Shown here piece after piece: positions 8,600 to 17,894 of a DNA stretch of 64,000 nucleotides (position 1 is its first letter; each line of letters begins with the position of its first letter). The stretch is from Runella slithyformis DSM 19594 (GTDB lineage Bacteria > Bacteroidota > Bacteroidia > Cytophagales > Spirosomataceae). The notes beneath the pieces were generated by a model. It had not been told where the DNA came from, did no database searches, and saw nothing but the letters and a program-made list of their open reading frames with translations. The translations under genes were made by a program, and so were the position numbers. The DNA lies in NCBI RefSeq assembly GCF_000218895.1, contig NC_015703.1, positions 1,859,501 through 1,923,500 of the forward strand, written 5' to 3'.

Positions 8600-11017
8600 A
8601 TGTTTACCAAACCCTTCTCCTTTCTGTTTTTTTTCCTGACGTTTTGTACATCTGCCCTTTGGGCACAAACCAAAGGTACTGTTCTGTCGGGAAAAATCAG
8701 GGATGCTCAAACCAAAGCAGCCCTCTCTTTTGTCAATATTGTATTGAAAACCGACACCGACAGCACCTTTGTGGCGGGGACGATTACCAATGAGGAAGGG
8801 ATTTTTTCCCTGCCTTCCGTCAAAAAAGGCAAATACAAACTGACGGCTTCGTTTGTGGGGTATCTGGTTACCAAACAAACGGTATCGGTAGGACAGTTGA
8901 GCGACTTTTTAGATTTAGGTACGATTGATATGCCCGAAGACCTCCGGATACTGGAAGAGGTAAAAGTAGTGGCGCAACAACAGGGCATTGCAGGCACCAT
9001 GGATAAAAAAACGTTTACGACCGCCGATAATATCAGCCAAAGCGGCGGCTCAGTATTACAGATGATGAATAATCTGCCGGGCATTACCACCTCACAGGAA
9101 GGCAAAATCCAGCTCAGAGGCAGCGATAAAGTGGTGGTGCTGATTGACGGAAAACAAACGGCATTGACGGGCTTCGGCAGTCAGACAGGACTTGATAATT
9201 TACCGGCTTCGGCCATTGAAAAAATCGAGATCATCAACAACCCTTCCGCCAAATACGATGCCAACGGCAACGCGGGCATCATTAACATCATTTTTAAAAA
9301 GAATGATCAATATGGCCGAAACGGCAAGGTCGGTCTGGCGGCAGGCTTGGGCGCTTTGTGGGTTAGAAAAGAAAATTTACCCACGATCCGTCCGCAATTT
9401 CAGAATACCCCCAAGCTAAACCCTTCCTTTTCCCTGAATCACCGCAGGCAAAAAGCCAATATCTTCTTACAGGGCGACTGGCTGTATACCCAAACACTCA
9501 ATAAAAATGAGTTTTCTACCCGCACCTACGCTACCGGAGAAAGCATCCTTCAGCAAATCAAACGCAACCGGACCACGACCTATGCCACCGTCAAAACGGG
9601 AATGGACTATGCATTCAATACCAACAATACGCTGACGGTTTCGGGGCTGTTTAACCGTGAAAAGATTCTTGACAACGGCGACAACCCCTATTTTAAGGGT
9701 GATTTTTCCAATCGGTACCGTTTGTGGCAATTTTTGGAGGACGAGGTAAAATATACAGCCATGGCTACGGCAGTGTTTGTCCATAAATTCAGCCAACCGG
9801 GGCGCCTGCTGAATTTCAATTATAATTATACGTTTCACCGAGAAGACGAAAAATACTTTTTCACCAACACCCTGCCGGCCTCGACCGGTACGGACTCCTT
9901 TAAATTGCTGTCGGACGAGCAGGTTTCCGATTTCAACATTGATTACATCCGCCCGCTTCGGCAGGGCCGATTGGAAACGGGGGTGAAGTTGAGAAGGCGG
10001 AGTATTCCGGTCAATATGCAATTCTTTCCGGGTCAAAATTCCCCCTTGGACGTCAATGCGGGCGGCTGGGCCAATTATTACGAAACCATTCCCGCCGCGT
10101 ACGGAAACTATGTGTTTGAAAATGACCATATCGAATTGGAAAGCGGCCTGCGGGTCGAGTACGTAAACGTCAATTACGACGTAAATCCCAACCATAATAC
10201 CTACAAAAGCGACGGCTATAACTATACCCAGCCTTTCCCAAACCTGCGGCTGGCGTATAAGCTCAACGAAAAAAACAAAATTTCTTTCTTTTTCAACCGA
10301 CGCGTAGACCGTCCCAATGAGGTAGATATTCGGATTTTTCCCAAATATGATGAGCCTGAGTTGATAAAGGTCGGTAACCCTGCCCTCAAACCCCAGTTTA
10401 CAAGTTCATTCGAAGTGGGTTATAAAACCAATTGGCAAAACGGCAATCTTTATGCCGCAGCGTATCAACGCATCACCGACGGAACCATTACGCGTATTGC
10501 CACTCAGGTTCCGGGAAGTGTTTTACTGTATAACATCTTTCAAAACATCGGGCGAAGCTACAACACCGGCATAGAAATGGTGTGGCAACAGCAACTTACC
10601 AAACCGGTCTCGCTGAATGCAAGTGTGAATATTTATCAAAATACGATCAACGCCTTTTCAGTAACCAATAAATACCCCGTACCGACCACCTATACCGCCG
10701 ATAAACAGCAACTCATGTCAGGAAACGTGAAGCTCAACAGTCTGGCACATTTGTCAAACGGCTTTGATGTGCAGGTCAGTGCCGTCTACCTGGCCCCCGA
10801 CCTCATTCCGCAGGGACGCATCGAAAAACGCTTTTCTCTTGATCTTGGCGTAAAGAAAAATGTACAAAAAGGCAAAGGAGATATTTTTTTGAACACCACC
10901 GATCTGCTGAATACCATGCAGATCAGAAAAAAAATAACGGGAACCGGTTTTGTACTGCAAAGCGCCGACTATTACGAAACACAGGTAGTACGCATAGGCT
11001 ATAATCGCAAGTTTTAA
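8600..11017 (+). CDS. TonB-dependent receptor-like outer membrane protein
   Basis: 805 aa from ATG 8600; the in-frame upstream start at 8528 lies inside the pump gene and lacks a signal. Signal peptide MFTKPFSFLFFFLTFCTSALWA, then a carboxypeptidase-regulatory-like beta-sandwich (about 28-115, SGKIRDAQTKAALSFVNIVL), a plug domain (about 125-235 with QMMNNLPGIT, IQLRGSDKVVVLIDGKQ, IEIINNPSAKYDANGNAGIINI), and a C-terminal beta-barrel of the outer-membrane beta-barrel type ending in an aromatic (RIGYNRKF). The family imports chelates or exports nothing by itself; here it sits inside an efflux operon, 10 bases after the pump. A role in moving a metal chelate, or in stabilising the outer membrane during metal stress, is inference. 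Confidence 0.88.
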   Translation: MFTKPFSFLFFFLTFCTSALWAQTKGTVLSGKIRDAQTKAALSFVNIVLKTDTDSTFVAGTITNEEGIFSLPSVKKGKYKLTASFVGYLVTKQTVSVGQLSDFLDLGTIDMPEDLRILEEVKVVAQQQGIAGTMDKKTFTTADNISQSGGSVLQMMNNLPGITTSQEGKIQLRGSDKVVVLIDGKQTALTGFGSQTGLDNLPASAIEKIEIINNPSAKYDANGNAGIINIIFKKNDQYGRNGKVGLAAGLGALWVRKENLPTIRPQFQNTPKLNPSFSLNHRRQKANIFLQGDWLYTQTLNKNEFSTRTYATGESILQQIKRNRTTTYATVKTGMDYAFNTNNTLTVSGLFNREKILDNGDNPYFKGDFSNRYRLWQFLEDEVKYTAMATAVFVHKFSQPGRLLNFNYNYTFHREDEKYFFTNTLPASTGTDSFKLLSDEQVSDFNIDYIRPLRQGRLETGVKLRRRSIPVNMQFFPGQNSPLDVNAGGWANYYETIPAAYGNYVFENDHIELESGLRVEYVNVNYDVNPNHNTYKSDGYNYTQPFPNLRLAYKLNEKNKISFFFNRRVDRPNEVDIRIFPKYDEPELIKVGNPALKPQFTSSFEVGYKTNWQNGNLYAAAYQRITDGTITRIATQVPGSVLLYNIFQNIGRSYNTGIEMVWQQQLTKPVSLNASVNIYQNTINAFSVTNKYPVPTTYTADKQQLMSGNVKLNSLAHLSNGFDVQVSAVYLAPDLIPQGRIEKRFSLDLGVKKNVQKGKGDIFLNTTDLLNTMQIRKKITGTGFVLQSADYYETQVVRIGYNRKF

Positions 11018-11038
11018 TCAGCAATAAGCTACACAATC

Positions 11039-11662
11039 ATGAATCAAATCATCATCGGCTCTTTGATTTTGAGCGTTCTGCACGCGCTCATTCCCAGCCA
11101 TTGGCTGCCTTTTGTCACGATCGGCAAGACCGAACGCTGGTCGGAAAGTCGTACGCTGATGGTAACGGGCCTGGCCGGTTTGGCCCATACCGTAAGTACA
11201 ACCATTTTGGGCCTGATCGTGGGCATGGCCGGCTATCAGCTCTCCGAAAATTACCACGAACTGGCCGAAAGTGTGATTCCTGCCGTATTGCTGATGCTGG
11301 GACTTTGGTACCTCATGCAACACCTTCGTCACCAACATTCGCACGAACACATTGACGCCCAAAAACAAAAAGGCAAATCCTTCTCTACGCTTTTACTTTC
11401 GCTTTGTATCGGCATGTTTTTATCGCCCTGTATGGAAATCAATGCGTATTTTCTGAGTGCGGGGGCGTTGGGGTGGCAGGCATTGAGCTTAGTGGCGCTG
11501 ATCTATAATGTGATCACCCTTGCCGGTATGCTCCTGATGGTCACGTTGGCAAGTCGCGGCTTACGTCTGGTAAATGCGCATTGGTTTGAACACAACGAAA
11601 ATCTCATTACAGGATGCACGCTCATCGGATTGGCCGTTCTTAATTTCTTTATTGAATTTTGA
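11039..11662 (+). CDS. NicO/UreH-like polytopic membrane protein, probable metal transporter
   Basis: 207 aa, about six membrane helices. The N-terminus contains HALIPSHWLP, resembling the HxxxPDH helix-1 motif of nickel/cobalt transporters of the NicO/UreH group, and a His-rich loop (RHQHSHEH, about residues 98-105) separates the two halves. A further motif SLCIGMFLSPCMEINAYF follows. Family proteins export or take up Ni2+ or Co2+. Here it lies 21 bases after the TonB receptor and 12 before the metal P-type ATPase, consistent with inner-membrane metal transport in this operon. Which metal and direction are not known. Confidence 0.65.
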   Translation: MNQIIIGSLILSVLHALIPSHWLPFVTIGKTERWSESRTLMVTGLAGLAHTVSTTILGLIVGMAGYQLSENYHELAESVIPAVLLMLGLWYLMQHLRHQHSHEHIDAQKQKGKSFSTLLLSLCIGMFLSPCMEINAYFLSAGALGWQALSLVALIYNVITLAGMLLMVTLASRGLRLVNAHWFEHNENLITGCTLIGLAVLNFFIEF

Positions 11663-11674
11663 CATTGGTCCCCT

Positions 11675-13642
11675 ATGAAAAACAGCGAAAACGTCCCCAT
11701 CCAACCTGCTGAAAGCGCGAACCCGCCTCAGGCCCATACGCATGACCACGAGCACAGCCATGCCCATTCAAAAGAAGAAAGCCTCCTGAAAAGCCGTTGG
11801 CGCTTATGGCTGAGCCTGACGATCCTGCTCGGGTTTGTATTGGCAGTGTATGTCTTTACACTGCCCGTTACCAAACCCGTTGAAATAGGCTCCATGACGG
11901 TTGCCTATCTGTTGGCGGGCTTCCCTACCCTTGAACGGGCCTTTCGCTCGGTTCGCCGCGGTGATTTTTTCAATGAGTTTACGTTGATGTCCATTGCTAC
12001 GTTGGGTGCTTTTTACATCGGCGAATACAGCGAAGGAGTAGCCGTAATGATCTTTTATGAAATCGGGGAGTTATTTCAGGACCTGGCCGTCAATCGCTCC
12101 AAACGTTCTATCAAAGCATTATTGGATATTCGCCCCGATTCCGTCACCGTCCTGCGCAATGGTATTCAGGTCATAAGTCATCCTTCCAAAGTGGAGATCG
12201 GCGAAACGATCGTTGTAAAACCGGGTGAAAAGATCGCCCTTGACGGCACCCTTCGTACGGAAAAAGCAAGCTTCAATACCTCGGCACTGACGGGCGAATC
12301 CCGCCCTGACACCAAGCATACGGGAGATGCGGTATTGGCGGGAATGATCAATTTGGATAAAGTCATTGAGATGACAGTCTCAACGCCCTTCAAAGAGTCA
12401 AAACTGTCGCGCATTTTATCCATGGTGCAGGATGCCACCGCCCGCAAAGCGCCTACTCAGTTGTTTATCAGCCGTTTTGCCAAGATATACACCCCCATTG
12501 TTTTCTTTTTGGCGCTGTCAGTGATCCTGTTGCCCTTCTTTTTTGTGGAGTCATATCAATTCAACGAATGGCTGTACAGAGGCATGGTTTTTCTGGTGAT
12601 TGCGTGTCCGTGTGCCTTAACGGTGTCGATTCCTTTGGGCTATTTTGGGGGAATCGGTCTGGCGTCACGGCATGGGATTTTGGTGAAAGGGGCTAACTTT
12701 CTGGATGTAATGACGGAGTTGACCACCGTCGTTTCCGACAAAACGGGCACCTTGACCAAGGGCGTATTTAAGGTTCAGGAAGTCAAAACAAGCCTTCCCG
12801 AATCGGAATTCATCCAACTGACGGCGGCGTTGGAAAACTCCTCTACGCATCCCATTGCCAAAGCCATCGTGGAATATGCCGACGCCCCAACCGACACGAT
12901 CAAAAAACCTACCGTTGAGCAGGCAGAAGAAATCGCAGGCAAGGGGTTAAAAGGAATCATTGATGGAAAAATCATTTTGTGCGGAAACCTGAAACTGCTG
13001 CGGCAATTCCACATTGCTTATCCCGTCGAATTAGATAACAGCGTTGATACCCTTGTCGCCGTTGCCATCAGCAATCAGTATGTCGGGCATCTCACCATTG
13101 CCGATGAAATCAAAGAAGATGCGGCCAAAGCTGTCGCTGATCTGAAAAAACTCGGCATCGAAACCATCATGTTATCGGGAGATAAGGCAGAGGTAGTTCA
13201 GAAAGTAGCCGACCGATTACAGATCTCAAAAGCCTACGGAGAACTCCTGCCCGAAGATAAAGTGCGGAAGGTGCAGGAACTCAAAAATGCCGGCAAACGC
13301 ATTGCCTTCGCAGGCGATGGCGTCAATGATGCGCCGGTCGTAGCCTTGGCCGACGCCGGCATCGCCATGGGCGGCTTAGGCTCGGATGCCACCATCGAAA
13401 CTGCCGACATTGTGATCCAGAATGACCAACCTTCCCGCATTGTGACCGCCATTAAAATCGGCAGACTTACCAAGCAGGTCGTTTGGCAAAACATTATTCT
13501 GGCGATGAGCGTGAAAATAGCCGTTATGGCGCTCGGAGCCGGCGGCGTGGCCAACCTATGGGAAGCCGTTTTTGCCGACGTAGGCGTGGCATTACTGGCT
13601 ATTTTGAACGCGTACCGAATTCAGTCCAAAACCGTTTCCTAA
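11675..13642 (+). CDS. P1B-type heavy-metal ATPase (Zn2+/Cd2+/Pb2+ type)
   Basis: 655 aa. A His-rich cytosolic tail (HTHDHEHSHAHS, 21-32) replaces the usual HMA ferredoxin-like domain. Landmarks: TGES-type actuator (SALTGESRPD, about 203), the transmembrane metal motif CPC (311-313), phosphorylation Asp355 in DKTGTLTKG, the HP dipeptide in STHPIAKAI, and GDGVNDAPV. The C-terminal helices contain SVKIAVM and FADVGVALLAILN; the Lys and the DxG are the marks of the P1B-2 group that exports Zn, Cd and Pb from the cytosol. It is therefore the best clue to the substrate of the operon. The protein works in the inner membrane; the RND complex would then clear the periplasm. Confidence 0.93.
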   Translation: MKNSENVPIQPAESANPPQAHTHDHEHSHAHSKEESLLKSRWRLWLSLTILLGFVLAVYVFTLPVTKPVEIGSMTVAYLLAGFPTLERAFRSVRRGDFFNEFTLMSIATLGAFYIGEYSEGVAVMIFYEIGELFQDLAVNRSKRSIKALLDIRPDSVTVLRNGIQVISHPSKVEIGETIVVKPGEKIALDGTLRTEKASFNTSALTGESRPDTKHTGDAVLAGMINLDKVIEMTVSTPFKESKLSRILSMVQDATARKAPTQLFISRFAKIYTPIVFFLALSVILLPFFFVESYQFNEWLYRGMVFLVIACPCALTVSIPLGYFGGIGLASRHGILVKGANFLDVMTELTTVVSDKTGTLTKGVFKVQEVKTSLPESEFIQLTAALENSSTHPIAKAIVEYADAPTDTIKKPTVEQAEEIAGKGLKGIIDGKIILCGNLKLLRQFHIAYPVELDNSVDTLVAVAISNQYVGHLTIADEIKEDAAKAVADLKKLGIETIMLSGDKAEVVQKVADRLQISKAYGELLPEDKVRKVQELKNAGKRIAFAGDGVNDAPVVALADAGIAMGGLGSDATIETADIVIQNDQPSRIVTAIKIGRLTKQVVWQNIILAMSVKIAVMALGAGGVANLWEAVFADVGVALLAILNAYRIQSKTVS

Positions 13643-13646
13643 CCTT

Positions 13647-14066
13647 ATGGTTCAGTATTCAGACATTGACGATTTCTTTGAAAATCAAACCCCGGAAATC
13701 CGCCAGGTGCTTCAATATGTTCGGCACCTGCTACTGATTGCCCATCCCAAAATGCGCGAACGATTCATGTACAGCAGCGTACCCTTTTTTATGTGTCAGG
13801 ATTACGTCTGTTATTTTGGCAAGATCCACAAAACCAAAGGTGTGGAAATTTGCTTTGTGAAGGGATTTATGCTCTCCAACGAACAGGGGCTTTTGGAAGA
13901 TAAAGGCCGCAAGCTGATCCGGGGTATTACCGTACGCAATCTTCAGGAATTCAAAGCCATTGAAGAGCCGTTTTTGGAGATCGTACAGGAAGCTATTTTG
14001 ATCAATGAAACACAACCTGATAAAACTTTCGCCAAAATCATCTTCGGAACACGCAAAAAAAAGTAG
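13647..14066 (+). CDS. DUF1801 domain protein
   Basis: 139 aa, soluble, starting 4 bases after the ATPase stop, so apparently the last gene of the metal operon. The sequence MVQYSDIDDFFENQTPEIRQ followed by a central beta-rich part (VPFFMCQDYVCYFG, VEICFVKG) and KTFAKIIFGTRKKK tail fits the YdhG-like DUF1801 fold. This family has a SRPBCC/frataxin-like topology, and its members have no firm function; some are called iron-binding by structural analogy. Its presence may be incidental. The run of eight A at its end forms the U-tract of the terminator for the convergent gene. Confidence 0.8.
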   Translation: MVQYSDIDDFFENQTPEIRQVLQYVRHLLLIAHPKMRERFMYSSVPFFMCQDYVCYFGKIHKTKGVEICFVKGFMLSNEQGLLEDKGRKLIRGITVRNLQEFKAIEEPFLEIVQEAILINETQPDKTFAKIIFGTRKKK

Positions 14067-14092
14067 CGACGCATTGGTAATGCGCCGCTACT
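14055..14092 (-). terminator. intrinsic terminator of the PorE-like gene
   Basis: Imperfect stem AGTAGCG-CGCATT / AATGCG-CGCTACT (14062-14092); on the minus strand it is followed by eight T (14055-14062). It overlaps the 3' end of the convergent DUF1801 gene. Confidence 0.8.
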
Positions 14093-14118
14093 CTCTGTGT
14101 ACTCACCGATTGAATTGA

Positions 14119-16146
14119 TCAATAACTCAAAATTGTAAATTCGGTACGGCGGTTTTTCTGGTGTTCCTCTTCGGTCTTCGCCTCTTTGATGATTAATCGC
14201 GACTCACCGTAGCCTTTGGCAATCAAGCGCTCTTTCTCAATTCCTTTCGTCACGATATAATCTACCGCAGATTGTGCCCGATTTTGTGAAAGTTTATTGT
14301 TATAACTTTCCGAAGCGCGCGCATCTGTATGCGAGCTCAGCTCAATACTGACGGTTGGGTTATCTTTCAGGATCTGAACTAATTTATCCAACTCAACCGC
14401 TGCATCTGAACGGATGTTGAATTTATCTAAGTCATAGTAAATATTTTCAAGAACAAAGGTTTTGTTTACCGCCAAACGATCCATTTTCAACGCTACATAG
14501 AAGGTCGTATCCATCGTCAATTTCTTACGGAAAATCTGCGGAATCGCTTTCCCCGCCATCGTAAACGGTTCGCGTTTGGTAATATATCCCCGCTTTTCAA
14601 CCAACAGTGAATAATCCTTGCCTTCTTCCAACGGGAATGTGCCAAATACACCGCCGCCTTTTGAGACGCCTTGACCTACCAAGCTATCGGCGCTGATCTC
14701 ATAAATTTTTACAATGACCGAATCCAGCAAAGCCGCGGGCGTTTCGTTGGAAGCCACCGTTCCTGCCAGGTAATAGTTTACGATCTTGGGAGGTTCCGGC
14801 TTGCCAACCGTACGGCGACGAGGGTCGTCCAACGGCAGTTTTTCAAGTTCGGCAATTTGAGTGGAATCCAATCCTGCGCTTTCATCTTCAAAAGCATAAA
14901 TGTCATCATCCCCCTTGCCACCCACTCGGTTGGAAGAGAAGAAACCATATTTCATGTCTTCATCAAGATAGACCAGCCCGAAATCATCAAAGCGCGAATT
15001 GATGGGAGCGCCCAGATTCTCGACGGTGATTACCCCCTGTGAACGCGTCGCCACAAATACGTCTAATTTCCCTAAGCCGGGATGACCATCGGAAGCAAAA
15101 TACAATTTTGCGTCAGGGCCTACGTACGGAAACATCTCATCGCCGGGCGTGTTGATGTCTTTCCCCATATTGACCGGCTTGCTGAAACGCCCGGAGGCGT
15201 CCATGTTGGCCCGGTAAATATCAATTCCTCCTACACCGCCGGGACGATTGGAACAAAAATACAATGTTCGTCCATCACGGGAAAAAGCAGGGCTGCCATC
15301 CCACGAAGCCGAATCACTCACGGGAATCAGGCGCGGCTCGGTCCATTTATTACTTGCAAACCGGCTCAGGTATAGATCTACATCGGCCGTTCCTTTTTTC
15401 TTGCCCGTATTTCCGCGCGCAAAAACAACGGTTTTTCCATCTTTAGTAAACGTAACATTGGCTTCATTGACGCCTTCCAAAAACAGTGCCGAGCTGAATA
15501 CTTCCGGCTCTCCGCCCGTTTCGTCGTAATTCTCGGCCAATTTTACTTTATAGATACCCGTCATCGGCATGCCGTTGTTTTTGTACTGGGTCTCTTTGCG
15601 GGTAGCGGCAAAGATCAAATCTTCATCTTTGACAAATGGTGAGAACTCGGCGCCGGGCGTATTGAGTTTCTCCAAATTCTTAATTTTGTAAAACGTCTTT
15701 TTCTGCTGAATAATATCAATGGCTCTGAGGGTATACAACTCACGGTTAGCTTTTTCCGTCGCTACTTTATTCGTTGGATTACCCGCGATATATTTTTCAA
15801 GTTGAGCGGCCGCTTCGGCATAGTTGCCGGCAGCTTTGAGCGCAAAAGCGTAATTAAACGGCGCTTCGGGGTTGGTCACGCCATTTTCCAGGGCTTTTTG
15901 ATAATAGGGCACCGCCAACTCAAACCGATTCGACATCCGGAACGATTCGGCAATGAGGTAATTGGAACGACCAAGCTCATAACCGGCGTTGGCCGCCGTT
16001 TGCAGGTCCTTAATCGCCAGGCTGTATTCGCCGTTATCAAACTTGCGAACCCCCTGTTTAAAAATAGACTGTGTAGAATTACACGCCGTCAAAACGGCCA
16101 ATAAGCCTGCAAAGGCCAAGCCGGATATGAATGTATGCTTTTGCAT
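14119..16146 (-). CDS. PorE-like OmpA-family lipoprotein (TPR, WD40-like, CRD, OmpA)
   Basis: 675 aa. The leader ends LLAVLTAC with Cys22, a lipobox. Domains in order: TPR repeats (about 30-135), a PD40/WD40-like beta-propeller (about 150-430, with TKDGKTVVFARG, FSRDGRTLYFCSNRPGG and FASDGHPGLGKLDV blades), a carboxypeptidase-regulatory-like domain (about 455-545) and a C-terminal OmpA peptidoglycan-binding domain (about 555-675, with SSHTDARASESYNNKLSQNR carrying the Asp and Arg that hold diaminopimelate). The order and length match PorE, a periplasmic lipoprotein of the type IX secretion and gliding apparatus that links it to peptidoglycan. Related OmpA proteins of unknown role share this layout, so PorE is a likely, not certain, identity. 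It stands as a single gene with its own terminator. Confidence 0.8.
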   Translation of the reverse strand: MQKHTFISGLAFAGLLAVLTACNSTQSIFKQGVRKFDNGEYSLAIKDLQTAANAGYELGRSNYLIAESFRMSNRFELAVPYYQKALENGVTNPEAPFNYAFALKAAGNYAEAAAQLEKYIAGNPTNKVATEKANRELYTLRAIDIIQQKKTFYKIKNLEKLNTPGAEFSPFVKDEDLIFAATRKETQYKNNGMPMTGIYKVKLAENYDETGGEPEVFSSALFLEGVNEANVTFTKDGKTVVFARGNTGKKKGTADVDLYLSRFASNKWTEPRLIPVSDSASWDGSPAFSRDGRTLYFCSNRPGGVGGIDIYRANMDASGRFSKPVNMGKDINTPGDEMFPYVGPDAKLYFASDGHPGLGKLDVFVATRSQGVITVENLGAPINSRFDDFGLVYLDEDMKYGFFSSNRVGGKGDDDIYAFEDESAGLDSTQIAELEKLPLDDPRRRTVGKPEPPKIVNYYLAGTVASNETPAALLDSVIVKIYEISADSLVGQGVSKGGGVFGTFPLEEGKDYSLLVEKRGYITKREPFTMAGKAIPQIFRKKLTMDTTFYVALKMDRLAVNKTFVLENIYYDLDKFNIRSDAAVELDKLVQILKDNPTVSIELSSHTDARASESYNNKLSQNRAQSAVDYIVTKGIEKERLIAKGYGESRLIIKEAKTEEEHQKNRRTEFTILSY

Positions 16147-16237
16147 AATAAGTCAGGTGCGATGCGTAAGCGGCTAAGTTAGCAAAATGATTAATTTCTG
16201 CTAAACTTTAACGCTAAATAGTGTTCAAATGTTGCAT

Positions 16238-16275
16238 AAAAAAACCTGACGAAGTCGAAATTCCGTCAGGTTTTT
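16238..16275 (-). terminator. intrinsic terminator downstream of PiT transporter
   Basis: Stem AAACCTGACG / CGTCAGGTTT around an 11-base loop, with A and T runs on both sides, so it can act on either strand. It lies just past the stop of the phosphate transporter at 16304 and before the upstream region of the PorE-like gene. Confidence 0.85.
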
Positions 16276-16303
16276 AAAAGGAAATTTATACCGTTCGTTT
16301 GAC

Positions 16304-17722
16304 TTACAGAATCCAGCGGAAGAATACGTATAGTGTAAACGACAGGAAGATAGAAACGGGCAACGTCAGGACCCAGGCGAGCAAAATATTCCGAACCGTT
16401 TTGGCCTGAAGGTTTTTGATCCCTTTACTGGCCACCATTGTACCGGCAATCCCCGACGAAAGCATGTGGGTGGTACTGACCGGCAAACCCAACCCGGACG
16501 CCAAGCCGATCGTACTCGCCGCTACCAATTCCGCCGACGCTCCCTGAGCATACGTAAGGTGTGACTTACCGATTTTTTCTCCTACCGTGACCACAATACG
16601 TTTCCAACCCACCATGGTGCCCAGGCCCAACGAAAGCGAAATCATCAATACCACCCAGAAAGGCGCATAGTCGGTAAACCGACGTAATCCTTTTTTATCA
16701 TCGGTGCTTGCTTTGAGAACCGCCTTATCTGCTTCACTCAGATTTACGGAGCCACTTGCTGTCAATTTTTTCAAGTTGCTGTTGATGACCAAAATATCGC
16801 GACGGGCATTCAGGCGCTCGTCCTGCTTTATTTTTCCTTCCGTACTGTGCGTCGCTAATATATTCAGGTCTTTACTGCTGTTTCGTATAGAAAGGAGTTG
16901 CTTTTTCTCATCAATCCCCAGAAGCGTTGTATCAATCTTCACAATGGTTTGCTCAATTTCGGCCAAATTCTGTTTCAACGACTTCGGGTCGATTTTATTA
17001 TTAAGTGCAAAGTAAGAAGGCACGATTCCAATCAGGATCAACATCACCAATCCCACTCCCTTTTGACCGTCATTGTTGCCATGGAAAAAACTCACCCCCG
17101 TACAGGTAATAATCAGAATGACCCGAATCCACAAAGGCGGTTTCTGATTCTTTTTGGGCTCGCTGAATACCTGCTCACGGGCTTCTTTGCTCAAAGCGCG
17201 CCGTAAGACAAACATAAGCGTAACGGCCAAACTGAATCCAACCAGCGGCGATAACAGCAGTGAACCAAAAATTTCGATGGCTTTGCTCCAGTTTACACCG
17301 GCTCCGTCAGTCGCTTCCGGCATGACCGAAAAAGCCAGCCCAACGCCCAAAATAGAGCCGATCAGCGTATGTGAACTTGAGGACGGTAAACCAAAATACC
17401 AGGTACCGAAGTTCCAGACAATAGCACTCAACAGCAGCGAAAGCACCATGGCAATGCTGTGGTAGACATTTTGGTCAATGAGCAGCTCCACCGGTAATAG
17501 ATTCACAATCCCCATTGCCACAGCGATTCCCCCCAAAATAACGCCCAAAAAATTACAAAAACCTGACCAGACTACGGCCGTGGTAGGCTTCAGAGAATTG
17601 GTATAAATGACCGTAGCTACGGCATTGGCGGTATCGTGAAAACCATTAACAAATTCGAAAGCACAGGCGCATAAAATGCAAATACAGAGAAGAATAAAAA
17701 TGTCTGTTTCTAAGCCAAACAT
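16304..17722 (-). CDS. inorganic phosphate transporter, PiT family
   Basis: 472 aa with about eleven membrane helices in two repeats, split by a hydrophilic loop (about 245-325, rich in Lys, Asp and Leu, coiled-coil-like). The paired PiT signatures are visible: FVNGFHDTANAVAT near residue 25 and FFHGNNDGQKGVGL near residue 215. PiT proteins import metal-phosphate complexes with protons or Na+. In many Bacteroidota such a gene follows a PhoU-like DUF47 gene; none is next to it here. Single gene, own terminator. The enlarged central loop is common in Bacteroidota relatives. Product is inner-membrane. Confidence 0.92.
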   Translation of the reverse strand: MFGLETDIFILLCICILCACAFEFVNGFHDTANAVATVIYTNSLKPTTAVVWSGFCNFLGVILGGIAVAMGIVNLLPVELLIDQNVYHSIAMVLSLLLSAIVWNFGTWYFGLPSSSSHTLIGSILGVGLAFSVMPEATDGAGVNWSKAIEIFGSLLLSPLVGFSLAVTLMFVLRRALSKEAREQVFSEPKKNQKPPLWIRVILIITCTGVSFFHGNNDGQKGVGLVMLILIGIVPSYFALNNKIDPKSLKQNLAEIEQTIVKIDTTLLGIDEKKQLLSIRNSSKDLNILATHSTEGKIKQDERLNARRDILVINSNLKKLTASGSVNLSEADKAVLKASTDDKKGLRRFTDYAPFWVVLMISLSLGLGTMVGWKRIVVTVGEKIGKSHLTYAQGASAELVAASTIGLASGLGLPVSTTHMLSSGIAGTMVASKGIKNLQAKTVRNILLAWVLTLPVSIFLSFTLYVFFRWIL

Positions 17723-17894
17723 GATAGAGGGAGAAGTTTACAAGGTACGTCTTACCGTTTTTTGTACGAAAGTACAACTTTGACTGTAAGTATGTTAGGT
17801 TTTGGGGCAAAGGTAAAGTAAACTTTTGAGGCGTATGTTAAGAAATTGTTAACACCGTTTTGTTCAATGGTTAAACAACCCTCTAAAATGCTTT

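Noticed and set aside
9467-10195. 242-aa minus-strand ORF
   Set aside because: Antisense to the TonB receptor barrel; no recognisable domain or start context.
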